From: Caldilineaceae bacterium
GTDB lineage: Bacteria; Chloroflexota; Anaerolineae; Caldilineales; Caldilineaceae
DNA length: 38,456 nucleotides
Assembly: GCA_019637685.1 (NCBI GenBank)
Contig: JAHBVF010000049.1
Span: 1 to 38,456, forward strand
Reading direction: 5' to 3'
Below, piece by piece: positions 31,248 through 38,456 of the stretch. The notes under the pieces were generated by a model, which was given only the letters and a program-made list of their open reading frames with translations, had not been told where the DNA came from and searched no databases. The translations under genes were made by a program, and so were the position numbers. Every line of letters begins with the position of its first letter. The first letter of the stretch is position 1.

Positions 31248-31257
31248 CGTTTTTGCC

Positions 31258-32478
31258 CTACCCAAAATTCTGGCGCAGGCGCTGGGCCGCGGCGTCCAGC
31301 ACCGCGTCGGTTTTGCAGAAACAGAAGCGGGCCACATCCGCGGCCAGGACTTTGTGCTGTGGGCTGTAGAAGGCTGAGGGCGGAATGGCCGCCACGCCGA
31401 TCTCCCGCGTCAGCCAGCGACAAATCTGCACATCCCGCGGGTCGTCCGTGGGCGTCGGAGCGTCCAGATGGGCCGTGTCCACCAGAATAAAATAGGACCC
31501 CTGGGGAATCACCGGTGTCAGCCCCACCGCGGCCAGCGCTTCGGCCAGCTTGTCCCGTTTGGCGCTGTACATCGCGGCCAGTTCGGCAAAGTAGCCCCGT
31601 TCTTCCACCTGCTCAAAGGCCGCGCCAACGGCTTCCTGCAGGGGTGTTGTCACCGCAAAGGGAATCCACTGGTGGGCCATCAGCACCGCGTGGGCCAACT
31701 GGGGGGGCGCGATGGCCCAGCCGATCTTCCAGCCGGTGACGGAGAAAGTCTTGCCCGCGCTGCCCAGCGTAATCGTGCGCTCCCACATACCGGGCAGGGT
31801 TGCCAGGCGCAGATGGGGGACGCCGTCGTAGGTCATCCACTCGTAGACCTCATCGCTGAGCACCACCAAATCCCGCTCCTGCACCAGCCCGGCGATCTCT
31901 TCCAATTCGGTCCGGGTGAAGACTTTGCCCGCGGGATTGTTGGGGGTGTTGAGCACCAGCAGCCGGGTGCGGGGGGTGATGGCCGCGGCCAGTTCGTCCA
32001 TATCCAGCGACCACTGGGCCGCGCTGGTGGCGCCCGGCGTGGGGCGCAGGGGCACATAGACCGGCGTGCCGCCCGCCATGAGCACCGCGGCAGGATAGCT
32101 GTCGTAGAAGGGTTCGATGAGAATCACTTCGTCGCCGGGGTTGACCAGCCCCTGCATTGTGGCGAAGATGCCCTCTGTTGCGCCGGTGGTGATGACGATT
32201 TCGTTCAGCGGGTCCAGTTCCCGGCCAAAGAGCGGGCTGTAGACCGCGGCAAGGGCATTGACCGCGCGGGGGTGGCCGGCGCTGCGGGCGTATTGGTTGT
32301 GGCCGGCGGCCAGGGCCGTGCGCGCCGCTTCCACCACAAAATCCGGCGCGGGAAAGTCGGGAAAACCCTGGCCCAGATTGACCGCGTTGTGTTGATTCGC
32401 CAGGGCGGTGAACTCGGCGAAGACAGTCGTGCCGAAGGAGCGCACCCGCTCGGCGGGCAGAAAGTTGGCAAGAGACAC
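31258..32478 (-). CDS. Class I/II pyridoxal-phosphate aminotransferase
   Basis: A 406-residue fold-type I aminotransferase. The opening AVNLGQGFPDFPAPDFV is typical of the methionine/kynurenine aminotransferase group (YbdL, KAT). Y63 in NQYARSAGHP, N178 and N181 around LNTPNNPAGK, D209 in LSDEVYEWM, and cofactor lysine K243 in GSAGKTFSVTGWKIGW are all in place. The final arginine for substrate carboxylate is R387-like in ARFCFCK. The frame is open upstream to 32637, but the GTG at 32476-32478 with GAGGAAG upstream matches the family start and avoids translating the A/T-rich leader. Likely a broad amino-acid transaminase; exact donors are unknown. It runs toward pepA and may be transcribed separately. 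Confidence 0.9.
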   Translation of the reverse strand: MSLANFLPAERVRSFGTTVFAEFTALANQHNAVNLGQGFPDFPAPDFVVEAARTALAAGHNQYARSAGHPRAVNALAAVYSPLFGRELDPLNEIVITTGATEGIFATMQGLVNPGDEVILIEPFYDSYPAAVLMAGGTPVYVPLRPTPGATSAAQWSLDMDELAAAITPRTRLLVLNTPNNPAGKVFTRTELEEIAGLVQERDLVVLSDEVYEWMTYDGVPHLRLATLPGMWERTITLGSAGKTFSVTGWKIGWAIAPPQLAHAVLMAHQWIPFAVTTPLQEAVGAAFEQVEERGYFAELAAMYSAKRDKLAEALAAVGLTPVIPQGSYFILVDTAHLDAPTPTDDPRDVQICRWLTREIGVAAIPPSAFYSPQHKVLAADVARFCFCKTDAVLDAAAQRLRQNFG

Positions 32479-32585
32479 GTGAGTTCTTCCTCTGCGAGAC
32501 GGTGGATCGATCAATAGAAAGGGGATAAATTGCGTTGGGAAAATAATAGCACAAGCGGTGCGGAATGTCATCTCGAAATCTGTAG

Positions 32586-32646
32586 GTTGGGTGAATGCCG
32601 CCAGGGATCGCCGAGCGTCCTTTCGCATTTGCGGCATTCACCCAAC
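32586..32646. repeat. Long palindrome with 16-base perfect arms
   Basis: GTTGGGTGAATGCCGC (32586-32601) is perfectly inverted as GCGGCATTCACCCAAC (32631-32646), with a 29-base loop. The arms share the TTGGGTGAATGCC word with the tandem repeats that begin 25 bases further on, so it is a diverged or solitary member of the same family. Confidence 0.85.
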
Positions 32647-32670
32647 TGTGCACCGCGTGTGGGTTATTAG

Positions 32671-32976
32671 GTGAATGTCTGGGCTGTCGGTCGGGCATTC
32701 GGCGTTGGTGGGACGGCATCCACCCAACCTACGCCCTTTGCGCCAATTTGCTCGACAACCGCCTGTTGTTGGGTGAATGCCTGGGCTGACAGTCGGGCAT
32801 TCGGCGTTGGTGGGACGGCATCCACCCAACCTACGCTCTTTGTACCAATTTGCTCGACAACCGCCTGTTGTTGGGTGAATGCCTGGGCTGACGGTCGGGC
32901 ATTCGGCGTTGGTGGGACGGCATCCACCCAACCTACGCCCTTTGCGCCAATTTGCTTGCCAGTCGCCTGCTGTGCT
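32671..32976. repeat. Three 102-base tandem palindromic repeats
   Basis: Units begin at 32671, 32773 and 32875 and are near-identical. Each carries GGGTGAATGCC paired with GGCATCCACCC at an offset of about 50 bases, so each can fold into a stem with one mismatch, followed by a conserved non-palindromic spacer (CCTACGC...CAATTTGCTCGACAACCGCC). The third unit diverges in its last 25 bases, exactly where the tRNA-Arg promoter begins. Frames open through the repeats only because 102 is a multiple of three. Confidence 0.93.
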
Positions 32977-32981
32977 AGAAT
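32952..32981 (+). promoter_or_regulatory. Promoter of tRNA-Arg
   Basis: TTGCTT (32952-32957), 18 bases, then TAGAAT (32976-32981) form a plausible sigma-70-type promoter with a start near 32988, 17 bases before the mature tRNA. The -35 part corresponds to the conserved TTGCTC of the neighbouring 102-base repeats. Confidence 0.6.
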
Positions 32982-33004
32982 TTGCATTCAAATCCGGTTG
33001 TTCT

Positions 33005-33076
<72 letters not shown>

Positions 33077-33084
33077 CTGGGAAA

Positions 33085-33116
33085 GGTCCGTCACGATTGC
33101 GTGGCGGGCCTTTTTT
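33085..33116 (+). terminator. Intrinsic terminator of tRNA-Arg
   Basis: GGTCCGTCACG (33085-33095) pairs, with two G-U pairs, with CGTGGCGGGCC (33100-33110), followed by six T residues. It lies 8 bases after the tRNA. Confidence 0.92.
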
Positions 33117-33120
33117 GATT

Positions 33121-33171
33121 GGAGATTGGTTTTCCCAATCTCCGGTCTTTAATCTCCAATTCCCAATCTCT
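33121..33171. repeat. GGAGATTGG hairpin and short AATCTCC heptamers
   Basis: GGAGATTGG (33121-33129) pairs with CCAATCTCC (33135-33143), and three 7-base units AATCTCC, AATTCCC, AATCTCT follow at 33151-33171. This resembles a degraded heptamer array with a different unit from those at 22091 and 27304. Confidence 0.55.
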
Positions 33172-33174
33172 ATT

Positions 33175-33204
33175 TTGTCGAAATTTAGTTCGTTGATGTA
33201 CAAT
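33175..33204 (+). promoter_or_regulatory. Promoter of the MarR-ABC operon
   Basis: TTGTCG (33175-33180), 18 bases, then TACAAT (33199-33204). The start of transcription would fall at 33210-33213, essentially on the ATG at 33212, and no ribosome-binding site precedes that ATG, so the message may be leaderless. A MarR operator overlapping this promoter is expected but I found no clear palindrome. Confidence 0.55.
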
Positions 33205-33211
33205 TCTGCCC

Positions 33212-33820
33212 ATGACCAGTACGCCGACGAACCAAAATCAATCTCAGACCGATACACAGCGAGCTGCGTTTGGCCGCCTGCTTTCCGAAATGGGCGTCAC
33301 CGAAACCCACGGACTGAAACTGCTGCGCCTGATTAAGATGTGCAATGGGGCCTACGATACGATTCTGGGCGAACAGATGCGCCAGTCCAGCATTTCATCC
33401 CCTCAATGGCGTCTGTTATTCCAGCTTCTGATGGCCGATCAGGGCGAAGAGAACAGTCTTACCCCGACGGAGCTGGCCCATAGCCAGCGGCTGAGCAAAA
33501 ATACCATCAGCGCGCATCTGCGCCATCTGGAAGAGCAGAGACTCATCGAGCGCAGGATCGATCCGGGCGATTTGCGGGCATTTCGCATCCAACTCAGCGA
33601 CGAGGGGCGCAGGCTCATCCAGGAAAGTCTGCCCAATCACATTCGCTTTCTCAACCGGCTGACAGATGGAATGTCCGCGGCGGAGACAGCGCAAACGGAA
33701 ATTTTATTGGAGAAGCTGCATCGTTCTATGCTGGGTGACACAGGGGATCACACGACGGAACCCACAGAGAACGGCACAGACAATACTCCAGAGAACGACG
33801 CCGACAAATTTACTGAATAG
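33212..33820 (+). CDS. MarR-family transcriptional regulator
   Basis: A 202-residue protein with a central winged-helix domain. SSPQWRLLFQLL is the helix before the wing; LTPTELAHSQRLSKNTISAHLRHLEEQRLIERRIDPGDLRAFRIQLSDEGRRLI contains the recognition helix and the wing with the D-x-R pattern typical of MarR. N- and C-terminal helices would form the dimer interface. The first 25 residues and the last 35 (rich in Thr, Glu, Asp) are unstructured-looking extensions. It ends 14 bases before the first ABC gene, which has an AGGAGG site, so it is the first gene of that operon and most likely controls it. The ligand is unknown; drugs or small phenolics are usual for the family. Confidence 0.92.
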   Translation: MTSTPTNQNQSQTDTQRAAFGRLLSEMGVTETHGLKLLRLIKMCNGAYDTILGEQMRQSSISSPQWRLLFQLLMADQGEENSLTPTELAHSQRLSKNTISAHLRHLEEQRLIERRIDPGDLRAFRIQLSDEGRRLIQESLPNHIRFLNRLTDGMSAAETAQTEILLEKLHRSMLGDTGDHTTEPTENGTDNTPENDADKFTE

Positions 33821-33834
33821 ACAGGAGGAACGCA

Positions 33835-35763
33835 ATGTTCCAACGACGCAAAAAGGGTGAGGAAGGCAAGGGCAATCGACCCAAACCCAGTTTCCGGGAC
33901 CTGGGGCGGGCCATCCGCTATTTGTCCCACTACAAACGGATGACGATCTTCGCCTATCTCTTTCTTTTCATCAGCACGGGCGCGCAGTTGATGGTTCCCC
34001 AACTGGTGCAGAATGTGCTGGATGCGGTGACAAATGGGATGATCGCCCAGCAGATCGGCAATGTGCCGGCCAACTTTCTGCCCGCGGTTCTGGACCGGCT
34101 GGGTTGGAGCGCGGAGCAGTTTGATACCTTTGCCAACCGGCCCGAAGTGGCGCTCTATTGGGCGATGCTCTTTATTGTCATCTTTGCGGTGGCCCGGGGT
34201 GCTTTCGCGTTCTCCCAGACATTTATCGCGGAGCAGGTGAGCCAGGGCGTGGCCTTTGACTTGCGCAACGAACTCTTCGAGAAGATTCAACGCCTCTCCT
34301 TCAGCTATCACGACCGCAACCGCACCGGCCAGTTGATGATCCGCGCCACCGACGACGTGGAAAAGGTGCGCGGTTTTATCGGCCAGGGGCTGCTGATGGC
34401 GGTGCAGGCGCTGGTGTTGCTGGTGGGCACGCTGACGATTTTGTTCTTCACCAATTCCCGGTTGACGCTGGTCGTCCTGCCCATCTTGCCCCTGGCGCTG
34501 GTTCTCTTTATGGTTTTTGGCGCGGTGGCCCAGCCGCTCTTTGCCGCGGTGCAGCGGAAGCTCTCCCGGCTGAACACAATTTTGCAGGAGAATCTGGCCG
34601 GTATCAAAGTTGTCAAAGCCTTTGTGCGGGAACCCCAGGAACAGGCCAAATTTCATGTGGCCGCCGAAGACCTAATGAACCAGGGCATTACCGTCGGCAA
34701 AGTCTTCAGCTTTCTCTTCCCTGTGATTTTCTTGCTGGCGAACCTGGGCCAGGCGGCTGTACTCTATTTCGGCGGTGTGCAGATCATCGGCAGCACGCTG
34801 ACCTTTGGCGAGTGGCAGAAATTCAGTCTCTATCTGATTTACGTCTTCTTCCCCATCGGTCAGCTCGGCTTTATTATCAGCCAGATGAGCCAGGCCAGCG
34901 CCAGCGCCACCCGTATCTTTGAGATTCTGAACGCACAAAATGATGTAGTGAACAAACCCGATGCCCGCGGTCTGCCCGCTATCCAGGGCGAGCTGGCCTT
35001 TGAGAATGTCACCTTCCGCTATTTTGGCAGTGGCGACGCGGTGCTCTCCGACATCAGCTTTGTCGCCGCGCCGGGGCAGACCGTTGCCCTGCTGGGTGCG
35101 ACAGGCAGCGGCAAATCCACAGTCATCAATCTGATTCCCCGCTTCTACGATGTGAGCGAAGGCAGACTGACCATCGACGGCATCGACGTGCGCGATGTGA
35201 CGCTGGAATCCCTGCGCAGCCAGATTGGGATTGTCTTGCAAGAGACCAATCTCTTCAGCGGGTCCATTCGGGACAACATCGCGTTTGGCCGTCCCGACGC
35301 CACGGATGAAGAAGTCAGCGCGGCAGCCAAAGCGGCCGCGGCCCACGACTTTATTGTCGGTTTCCCAGAGGGCTACAATACGCCTGTGGGTGAGCGAGGT
35401 TCCACCCTGAGCGGCGGGCAGAAGCAGCGGGTGGCTATCGCCCGTGCCCTGCTGCTGGACCCGCGCATTCTGATTCTGGACGATTCCACCAGCAGTGTGG
35501 ACCTGGCAACCGAAGCCACAATCCAGCGCGCGCTGGATAAACTGATGGAGGGACGCACAAGTATTGTCATTGCCCAGCGCATCAGCACTGTGCGCAACGC
35601 CGACCAGATTATTGTGCTGGAGAAGGGCAAAGTGGTCGGCAGGGGAACCCACGTGGAATTGATGGAGACCAACCCCATCTATGCCGAAATCTTCAGCAGC
35701 CAGCTTGTAGAAGACGCGGTGATAGACGGCGAAGCGCAAGAGATGGAGGCTACACAATTATGA
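33835..35763 (+). CDS. ABC exporter half-transporter, degenerate-site subunit
   Basis: A 642-residue half-transporter with six N-terminal membrane helices (about 30-330) and a C-terminal ATPase domain. Walker A is GATGSGKST (421-429), the signature LSGGQ (525-529), Walker B ends in D549. The catalytic Glu is replaced by D550 (LILDDSTSSVD) and the switch His by Q581 (IVIAQRIST). These two changes are those of the degenerate-site subunit of heterodimeric exporters such as TM287/TM288. Its own canonical signature serves the partner's ATP site. The stop overlaps the partner start by 4 bases. The N-terminal 25 residues are basic and hydrophilic. Exports a drug or lipid, judging by family and by the MarR gene upstream. 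Confidence 0.94.
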   Translation: MFQRRKKGEEGKGNRPKPSFRDLGRAIRYLSHYKRMTIFAYLFLFISTGAQLMVPQLVQNVLDAVTNGMIAQQIGNVPANFLPAVLDRLGWSAEQFDTFANRPEVALYWAMLFIVIFAVARGAFAFSQTFIAEQVSQGVAFDLRNELFEKIQRLSFSYHDRNRTGQLMIRATDDVEKVRGFIGQGLLMAVQALVLLVGTLTILFFTNSRLTLVVLPILPLALVLFMVFGAVAQPLFAAVQRKLSRLNTILQENLAGIKVVKAFVREPQEQAKFHVAAEDLMNQGITVGKVFSFLFPVIFLLANLGQAAVLYFGGVQIIGSTLTFGEWQKFSLYLIYVFFPIGQLGFIISQMSQASASATRIFEILNAQNDVVNKPDARGLPAIQGELAFENVTFRYFGSGDAVLSDISFVAAPGQTVALLGATGSGKSTVINLIPRFYDVSEGRLTIDGIDVRDVTLESLRSQIGIVLQETNLFSGSIRDNIAFGRPDATDEEVSAAAKAAAAHDFIVGFPEGYNTPVGERGSTLSGGQKQRVAIARALLLDPRILILDDSTSSVDLATEATIQRALDKLMEGRTSIVIAQRISTVRNADQIIVLEKGKVVGRGTHVELMETNPIYAEIFSSQLVEDAVIDGEAQEMEATQL

Positions 35764-37748
35764 TGGGTTCACAACGTCTTCTCAATCAGGAGACTCTTAA
35801 ACCAAAACGAGTAGGCGCCACACTGGGCCGGCTGAGCCGCTATTTTGCCCCCTACAGTCTGATCCTGCTACTGGTGGCCGGGTTGATTATCATCAGCACC
35901 TGGGCCCAGGTCATCTCGCCGGAACTCATCGGCCAGGCCACCGATTGTTACATCGCACCCGCGGTGGCGCGCAATGCAGTCACCAGCGGAGCCAATGGCG
36001 CGGCCATCCCCGGCATGGCGGACCTGGCCAGCCAGATGGGCAGCGACAGCGCGGCCCAGCGCAATTGCTGGTGGGATTCCCTAGGCCCGGACGCCAGCAG
36101 CGATGAGCTGATTGGCGGTCTGTGGCGGCTGTTGCTGGTGATTGTGGGACTCTACGTTACTGTCTCGCTGGTCAGCGGTCTGCAATTCTTCCTGATGACG
36201 TGGGCAGGCAATCACGTGCTGCGCAACCTGCGCCAGGAGGTCTTCCGCCACATTCACCGCCTCTCCCTGGGCTACTACGCCAAGAACGAGGCCGGCGACA
36301 TTATGAGTCGCATTACCAACGACACGGACACCCTGCAACAGGTGATGAACTTCGCCCTCTTGCAGGTGCTGGGCGGCGTGCTGCTCATCGTCTGGATCAT
36401 CTACAAAATGCTCACCCTCAATCTGGTCTATGCGCTGATCAGTATGACGGTTGTGCCGGTGATGATTCTGGCGACCCTCTGGTTCAGCGCCCAGGCCCGC
36501 AAAGCCTTCCGCAAGACCCGCCTGGAGATCGGCAATGTCAACGCCAATTTGCAGGAGAGCATCTCTGGCGTGCGCGAGGTGCAAGCCTTTGCCAGAGAAG
36601 ACGCCAACATCGAAAATTTCCGTGTGAACAACGCGGCCAACCGGGACGCCAACATCCGCGCCGTGGCCTATACGTCGGCCCTGGCCCCCACATTGGAAGC
36701 CCTGGGCTATGTGGCGATTGCGATTGTTGTGGGCGTCGGCGGCATCTATCTCCTGCGCGGCCAATCCCTGGGCGGCAATCTGGTCTCCCTGGGGCTGATG
36801 GTCACATTCCTGGGCTATGTCCAGCGCTTCAACCAGCCCATCCAGCAGGTCAGCGTGCTGTGGACAAATATCCAGAGCGCGATTGCCGGGGCCGAGCGCA
36901 TCTTCGGGCTGTTGGATGAAGAGCCAGATATTGTAGAAGCACCCAATCCAGTGGAGATCGACCAGATTCAGGGCCGGGTGGAGTTCAAGGACGTGACACT
37001 GGAATACAACCCCGGCGAGCTGGTGCTGAAGGGTGTGAATCTGACCGCGGAACCGGGCCAGACAGTGGCGATTGTGGGGCCGACCGGCGCGGGCAAAACG
37101 ACGATCATCAATCTCATCCCCCGCTTCTACGACGCCAAAAGCGGCTCGGTGAGCATCGACGGGGTGAATGTGCGGGATGTGCGTCTGGACAGCCTGCGCC
37201 AACAGGTGGGGATTGTCCTGCAGGACTCCTTCCTCTTCAGCGACACAGTGATGAACAACATTCGTTTTGGCCGACCCGACGCCAGCGACGAAGAGGTCAT
37301 CGCCGCGGCCCAATTGGCCCACGCCGACGACTTCATCCGCTCTCTGCCCCAGGGCTATGAAACGGTGCTGGGCGAACGGGGCGGCGGTCTGAGCCAGGGC
37401 CAGCGCCAGTTGCTGGCCATTGCCCGGGCCGCGTTGGCCGATCCCCGCATTCTGATTCTGGACGAAGCCACCAGCAGTGTGGACACCCGCACCGAGCGTC
37501 AGATTCAGGCCGCGCTGGAAGTGTTGCTGGAAGGGCGCACCAGTTTCGTCATTGCCCACCGGCTGAGCACCATTCGCAACGCGGATCAGGTGCTGGTGTT
37601 GCAAGACGGGCTGATTGTGGAACGGGGGACGCACACAGAATTGCTGGATATGCGGGGCGCGTACTACGACCTGTATATGAGCCAGTTCCAGCGGGAAGAG
37701 GAGACACCCACACCGGTCAACGGCCACGGGCCGCGGGTCTCGGTGTAG
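35760..37748 (+). CDS. ABC exporter half-transporter, catalytic-site subunit
   Basis: A 662-residue partner of the preceding gene, with the same TMD-ATPase order. Walker A is GPTGAGKTT (440-448), Walker B ends in D568 followed by a proper catalytic E569 (LILDEATSSVD), and the switch H600 is present (FVIAHRLST). Its signature is LSQGQ (544-548) instead of LSGGQ, so it completes the degenerate site with the partner's D550/Q581. Between the first two helices lies an unusually long external loop of about 60 residues (roughly 60-118) with Cys residues in DCYIAP and NCWWDS that could form a disulfide. The ATG at 35760 overlaps the upstream stop (ATGA). A strong terminator follows. Confidence 0.94.
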   Translation: MMGSQRLLNQETLKPKRVGATLGRLSRYFAPYSLILLLVAGLIIISTWAQVISPELIGQATDCYIAPAVARNAVTSGANGAAIPGMADLASQMGSDSAAQRNCWWDSLGPDASSDELIGGLWRLLLVIVGLYVTVSLVSGLQFFLMTWAGNHVLRNLRQEVFRHIHRLSLGYYAKNEAGDIMSRITNDTDTLQQVMNFALLQVLGGVLLIVWIIYKMLTLNLVYALISMTVVPVMILATLWFSAQARKAFRKTRLEIGNVNANLQESISGVREVQAFAREDANIENFRVNNAANRDANIRAVAYTSALAPTLEALGYVAIAIVVGVGGIYLLRGQSLGGNLVSLGLMVTFLGYVQRFNQPIQQVSVLWTNIQSAIAGAERIFGLLDEEPDIVEAPNPVEIDQIQGRVEFKDVTLEYNPGELVLKGVNLTAEPGQTVAIVGPTGAGKTTIINLIPRFYDAKSGSVSIDGVNVRDVRLDSLRQQVGIVLQDSFLFSDTVMNNIRFGRPDASDEEVIAAAQLAHADDFIRSLPQGYETVLGERGGGLSQGQRQLLAIARAALADPRILILDEATSSVDTRTERQIQAALEVLLEGRTSFVIAHRLSTIRNADQVLVLQDGLIVERGTHTELLDMRGAYYDLYMSQFQREEETPTPVNGHGPRVSV

Positions 37749-37804
37749 ACTGGGAATCTCCCCTACACTGCGCCGCGGCTTCGGCCCGGCACAATTGTTC
37801 ATCC

Positions 37805-37843
37805 AAAAAGAGAGGCGTCCCCGTTTAGGGACGCCTCTCTTTT
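37805..37843. terminator. Bidirectional terminator after the ABC operon
   Basis: GAGAGGCGTCCC (37810-37821) and GGGACGCCTCTC (37828-37839) form a perfect 12-base stem around CGTTTA, flanked by AAAAA on the left and TTTT on the right. It sits between the ABC operon and the convergent YqeB-like gene. Confidence 0.9.
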
Positions 37844-37902
37844 ATGGCTGATTCAGTGACTGATCTGATGGCCGAGCCAACAGGTCCGTCCGGGCCTGCT
37901 TT

Positions 37903-38456
37903 CTACCCTCGCATCCAACTCAGAATCGCTTCCAGCACACCGCCCCCAATCGCCAACGATTTGTCCGAAATGGTAAAGGCGTGTTTGGCGTCGATGCGGG
38001 GGTCCATATCGCCGATTTTCATGCCTGTGTCCACCGGCGTGCTTTCGTGGATCAGCCCCCGCACCACACCGGTGAAAGGGGCCAGCACAGGCGCTTCTTC
38101 GCCGCCCGGGCGCTGGATGACGCCGATTGTGTCCCCCGCGGGCAGACGGTCGCCAATGCGGGAGAAGCTGATGAAACGGCCCGACACCCCGGCCCGCAGC
38201 ACGCGGCTGGTGTCGTCGGGCACGCCGGGCAGATGGCCGGGGTCCCCGGTATTTTCTTCCGCGCACCCCTGCCAGATGACCCGGCCCAGATTGTGGCTGC
38301 GGTTGGTCTCGATGACCGCGTGGCAGTCCACGCCCGCTGTGTAGCCCGGTCCCAATGCCAGCACCAGCGGCGCATCGTCAATGGATGTGTCGATGTTGCG
38401 CTTGGCAATCCGCGCGTCCACCAGCACTGTAGGGGCAATCTCGTGCAGACAGACTG
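37903..38456 (-). CDS. yqeB: YqeB/EF2563-type selenium-dependent molybdenum hydroxylase system protein (5' part beyond window)
   Basis: The visible 183 residues are the C-terminal two-thirds of a protein whose coding sequence runs off the right edge; the frame stays open to the last complete codon, reading HEIAPTVLVDARIAKRN at the border. An internal GTG at 38427 is not the real start. The stretches LALGPGYTAGVDCHAVIETN, HNLGRVIW, RVLRAGVSG, VLAPFTGVVRGLI, GMKIGDMDPR and SDKSLAIGGGVLEAIL match the EF2563/YqeB family as I know it, which travels with selenium-dependent molybdenum hydroxylases such as xanthine dehydrogenase-like enzymes. The middle region around APFTGVVRGLI resembles a lipoyl-like barrel. 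Its precise reaction is unknown. Partner genes would be expected to the right of the window. Confidence 0.88.
   Translation of the reverse strand, partial: VCLHEIAPTVLVDARIAKRNIDTSIDDAPLVLALGPGYTAGVDCHAVIETNRSHNLGRVIWQGCAEENTGDPGHLPGVPDDTSRVLRAGVSGRFISFSRIGDRLPAGDTIGVIQRPGGEEAPVLAPFTGVVRGLIHESTPVDTGMKIGDMDPRIDAKHAFTISDKSLAIGGGVLEAILSWMRG

Noticed and set aside
32671..32976. CRISPR array
   Set aside because: Units are 102 bases with no unique spacers between short identical repeats, only three copies, and no cas genes are in the window.
36081..37802. 573-codon minus-strand frame opposite the second ABC gene
   Set aside because: Antisense shadow; the plus strand shows intact Walker motifs and would be incompatible with two real genes.
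37903..38456. A selenocysteine codon or SECIS in the YqeB-like gene
   Set aside because: No in-frame TGA is present in the visible part; the family handles labile selenium and does not itself need selenocysteine.

Overview
The window is about 38.5 kb of GC-rich bacterial DNA. It is densely packed with metabolic and sensory genes on both strands and carries no phage, plasmid or full-length insertion sequence genes. The mix of families suggests a Chloroflexota genome, perhaps Anaerolineae or Caldilineae. Pointers are a mevalonate kinase in a bacterium, very long multi-GAF histidine kinases, a DHH-CBS-tRNA nucleotidyltransferase fusion, an EF2563/YqeB-type protein, and heptameric intergenic repeats. 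This placement is inference; the window has no rRNA or ribosomal protein marker.

Layout. (1) 88-3470, plus strand: a VOC protein, a dienelactone-hydrolase-like protein, a class V aminotransferase, an unrecognised lower-GC gene and a Nudix hydrolase. (2) 3576-4511: mevalonate kinase, convergent with nagA (4508-5698, minus). (3) 5850-15380, minus strand: a GT-B glycosyltransferase, glycogen branching enzyme glgB, a 1400-residue PAS/six-GAF histidine kinase only 5 bases after glgB, and a receiver-histidine kinase hybrid. This reads as a glycogen-synthesis and signal-transduction cluster. (4) 15579-18355, plus: a CDP-alcohol phosphatidyltransferase overlapped by a flippase-like membrane protein, then a YbaK-type deacylase. 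(5) 18416-22797, plus: a gamma-glutamyltransferase-like Ntn hydrolase, arginase, GNAT acetyltransferase and two conserved proteins of unknown function. (6) 22980-28307, plus: the 915-residue DHH-CBS-CCA protein, an ABM-domain protein, a galactonate-dehydratase-type enolase and an aldo/keto reductase. (7) 28441-32478, minus: an unrecognised membrane protein, leucyl aminopeptidase and a class I aminotransferase. (8) 33005-37748, plus: tRNA-Arg(CCG), a MarR regulator and a two-gene heterodimeric ABC exporter with one degenerate ATPase site. (9) 37903 to the right edge, minus: the C-terminal part of a YqeB-like protein.

The least ordinary content lies between genes. A 162-base MITE-like element (29403-29564) has 12-base terminal inverted repeats and an 8-base target duplication; it interrupts what looks like the 3' hairpin of the aminopeptidase gene. 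Three 102-base tandem repeats of palindromic character (32671-32976) run directly into the tRNA-Arg promoter. Two heptamer arrays (22091-22160 and 27304-27352) end just before start codons. I did not find a defence island, CRISPR array or biosynthetic cluster. The best candidates for new biology are the glycogen/multi-GAF kinase linkage, the repeat families and the two unrecognised genes (2415-2879 and 28441-29220).
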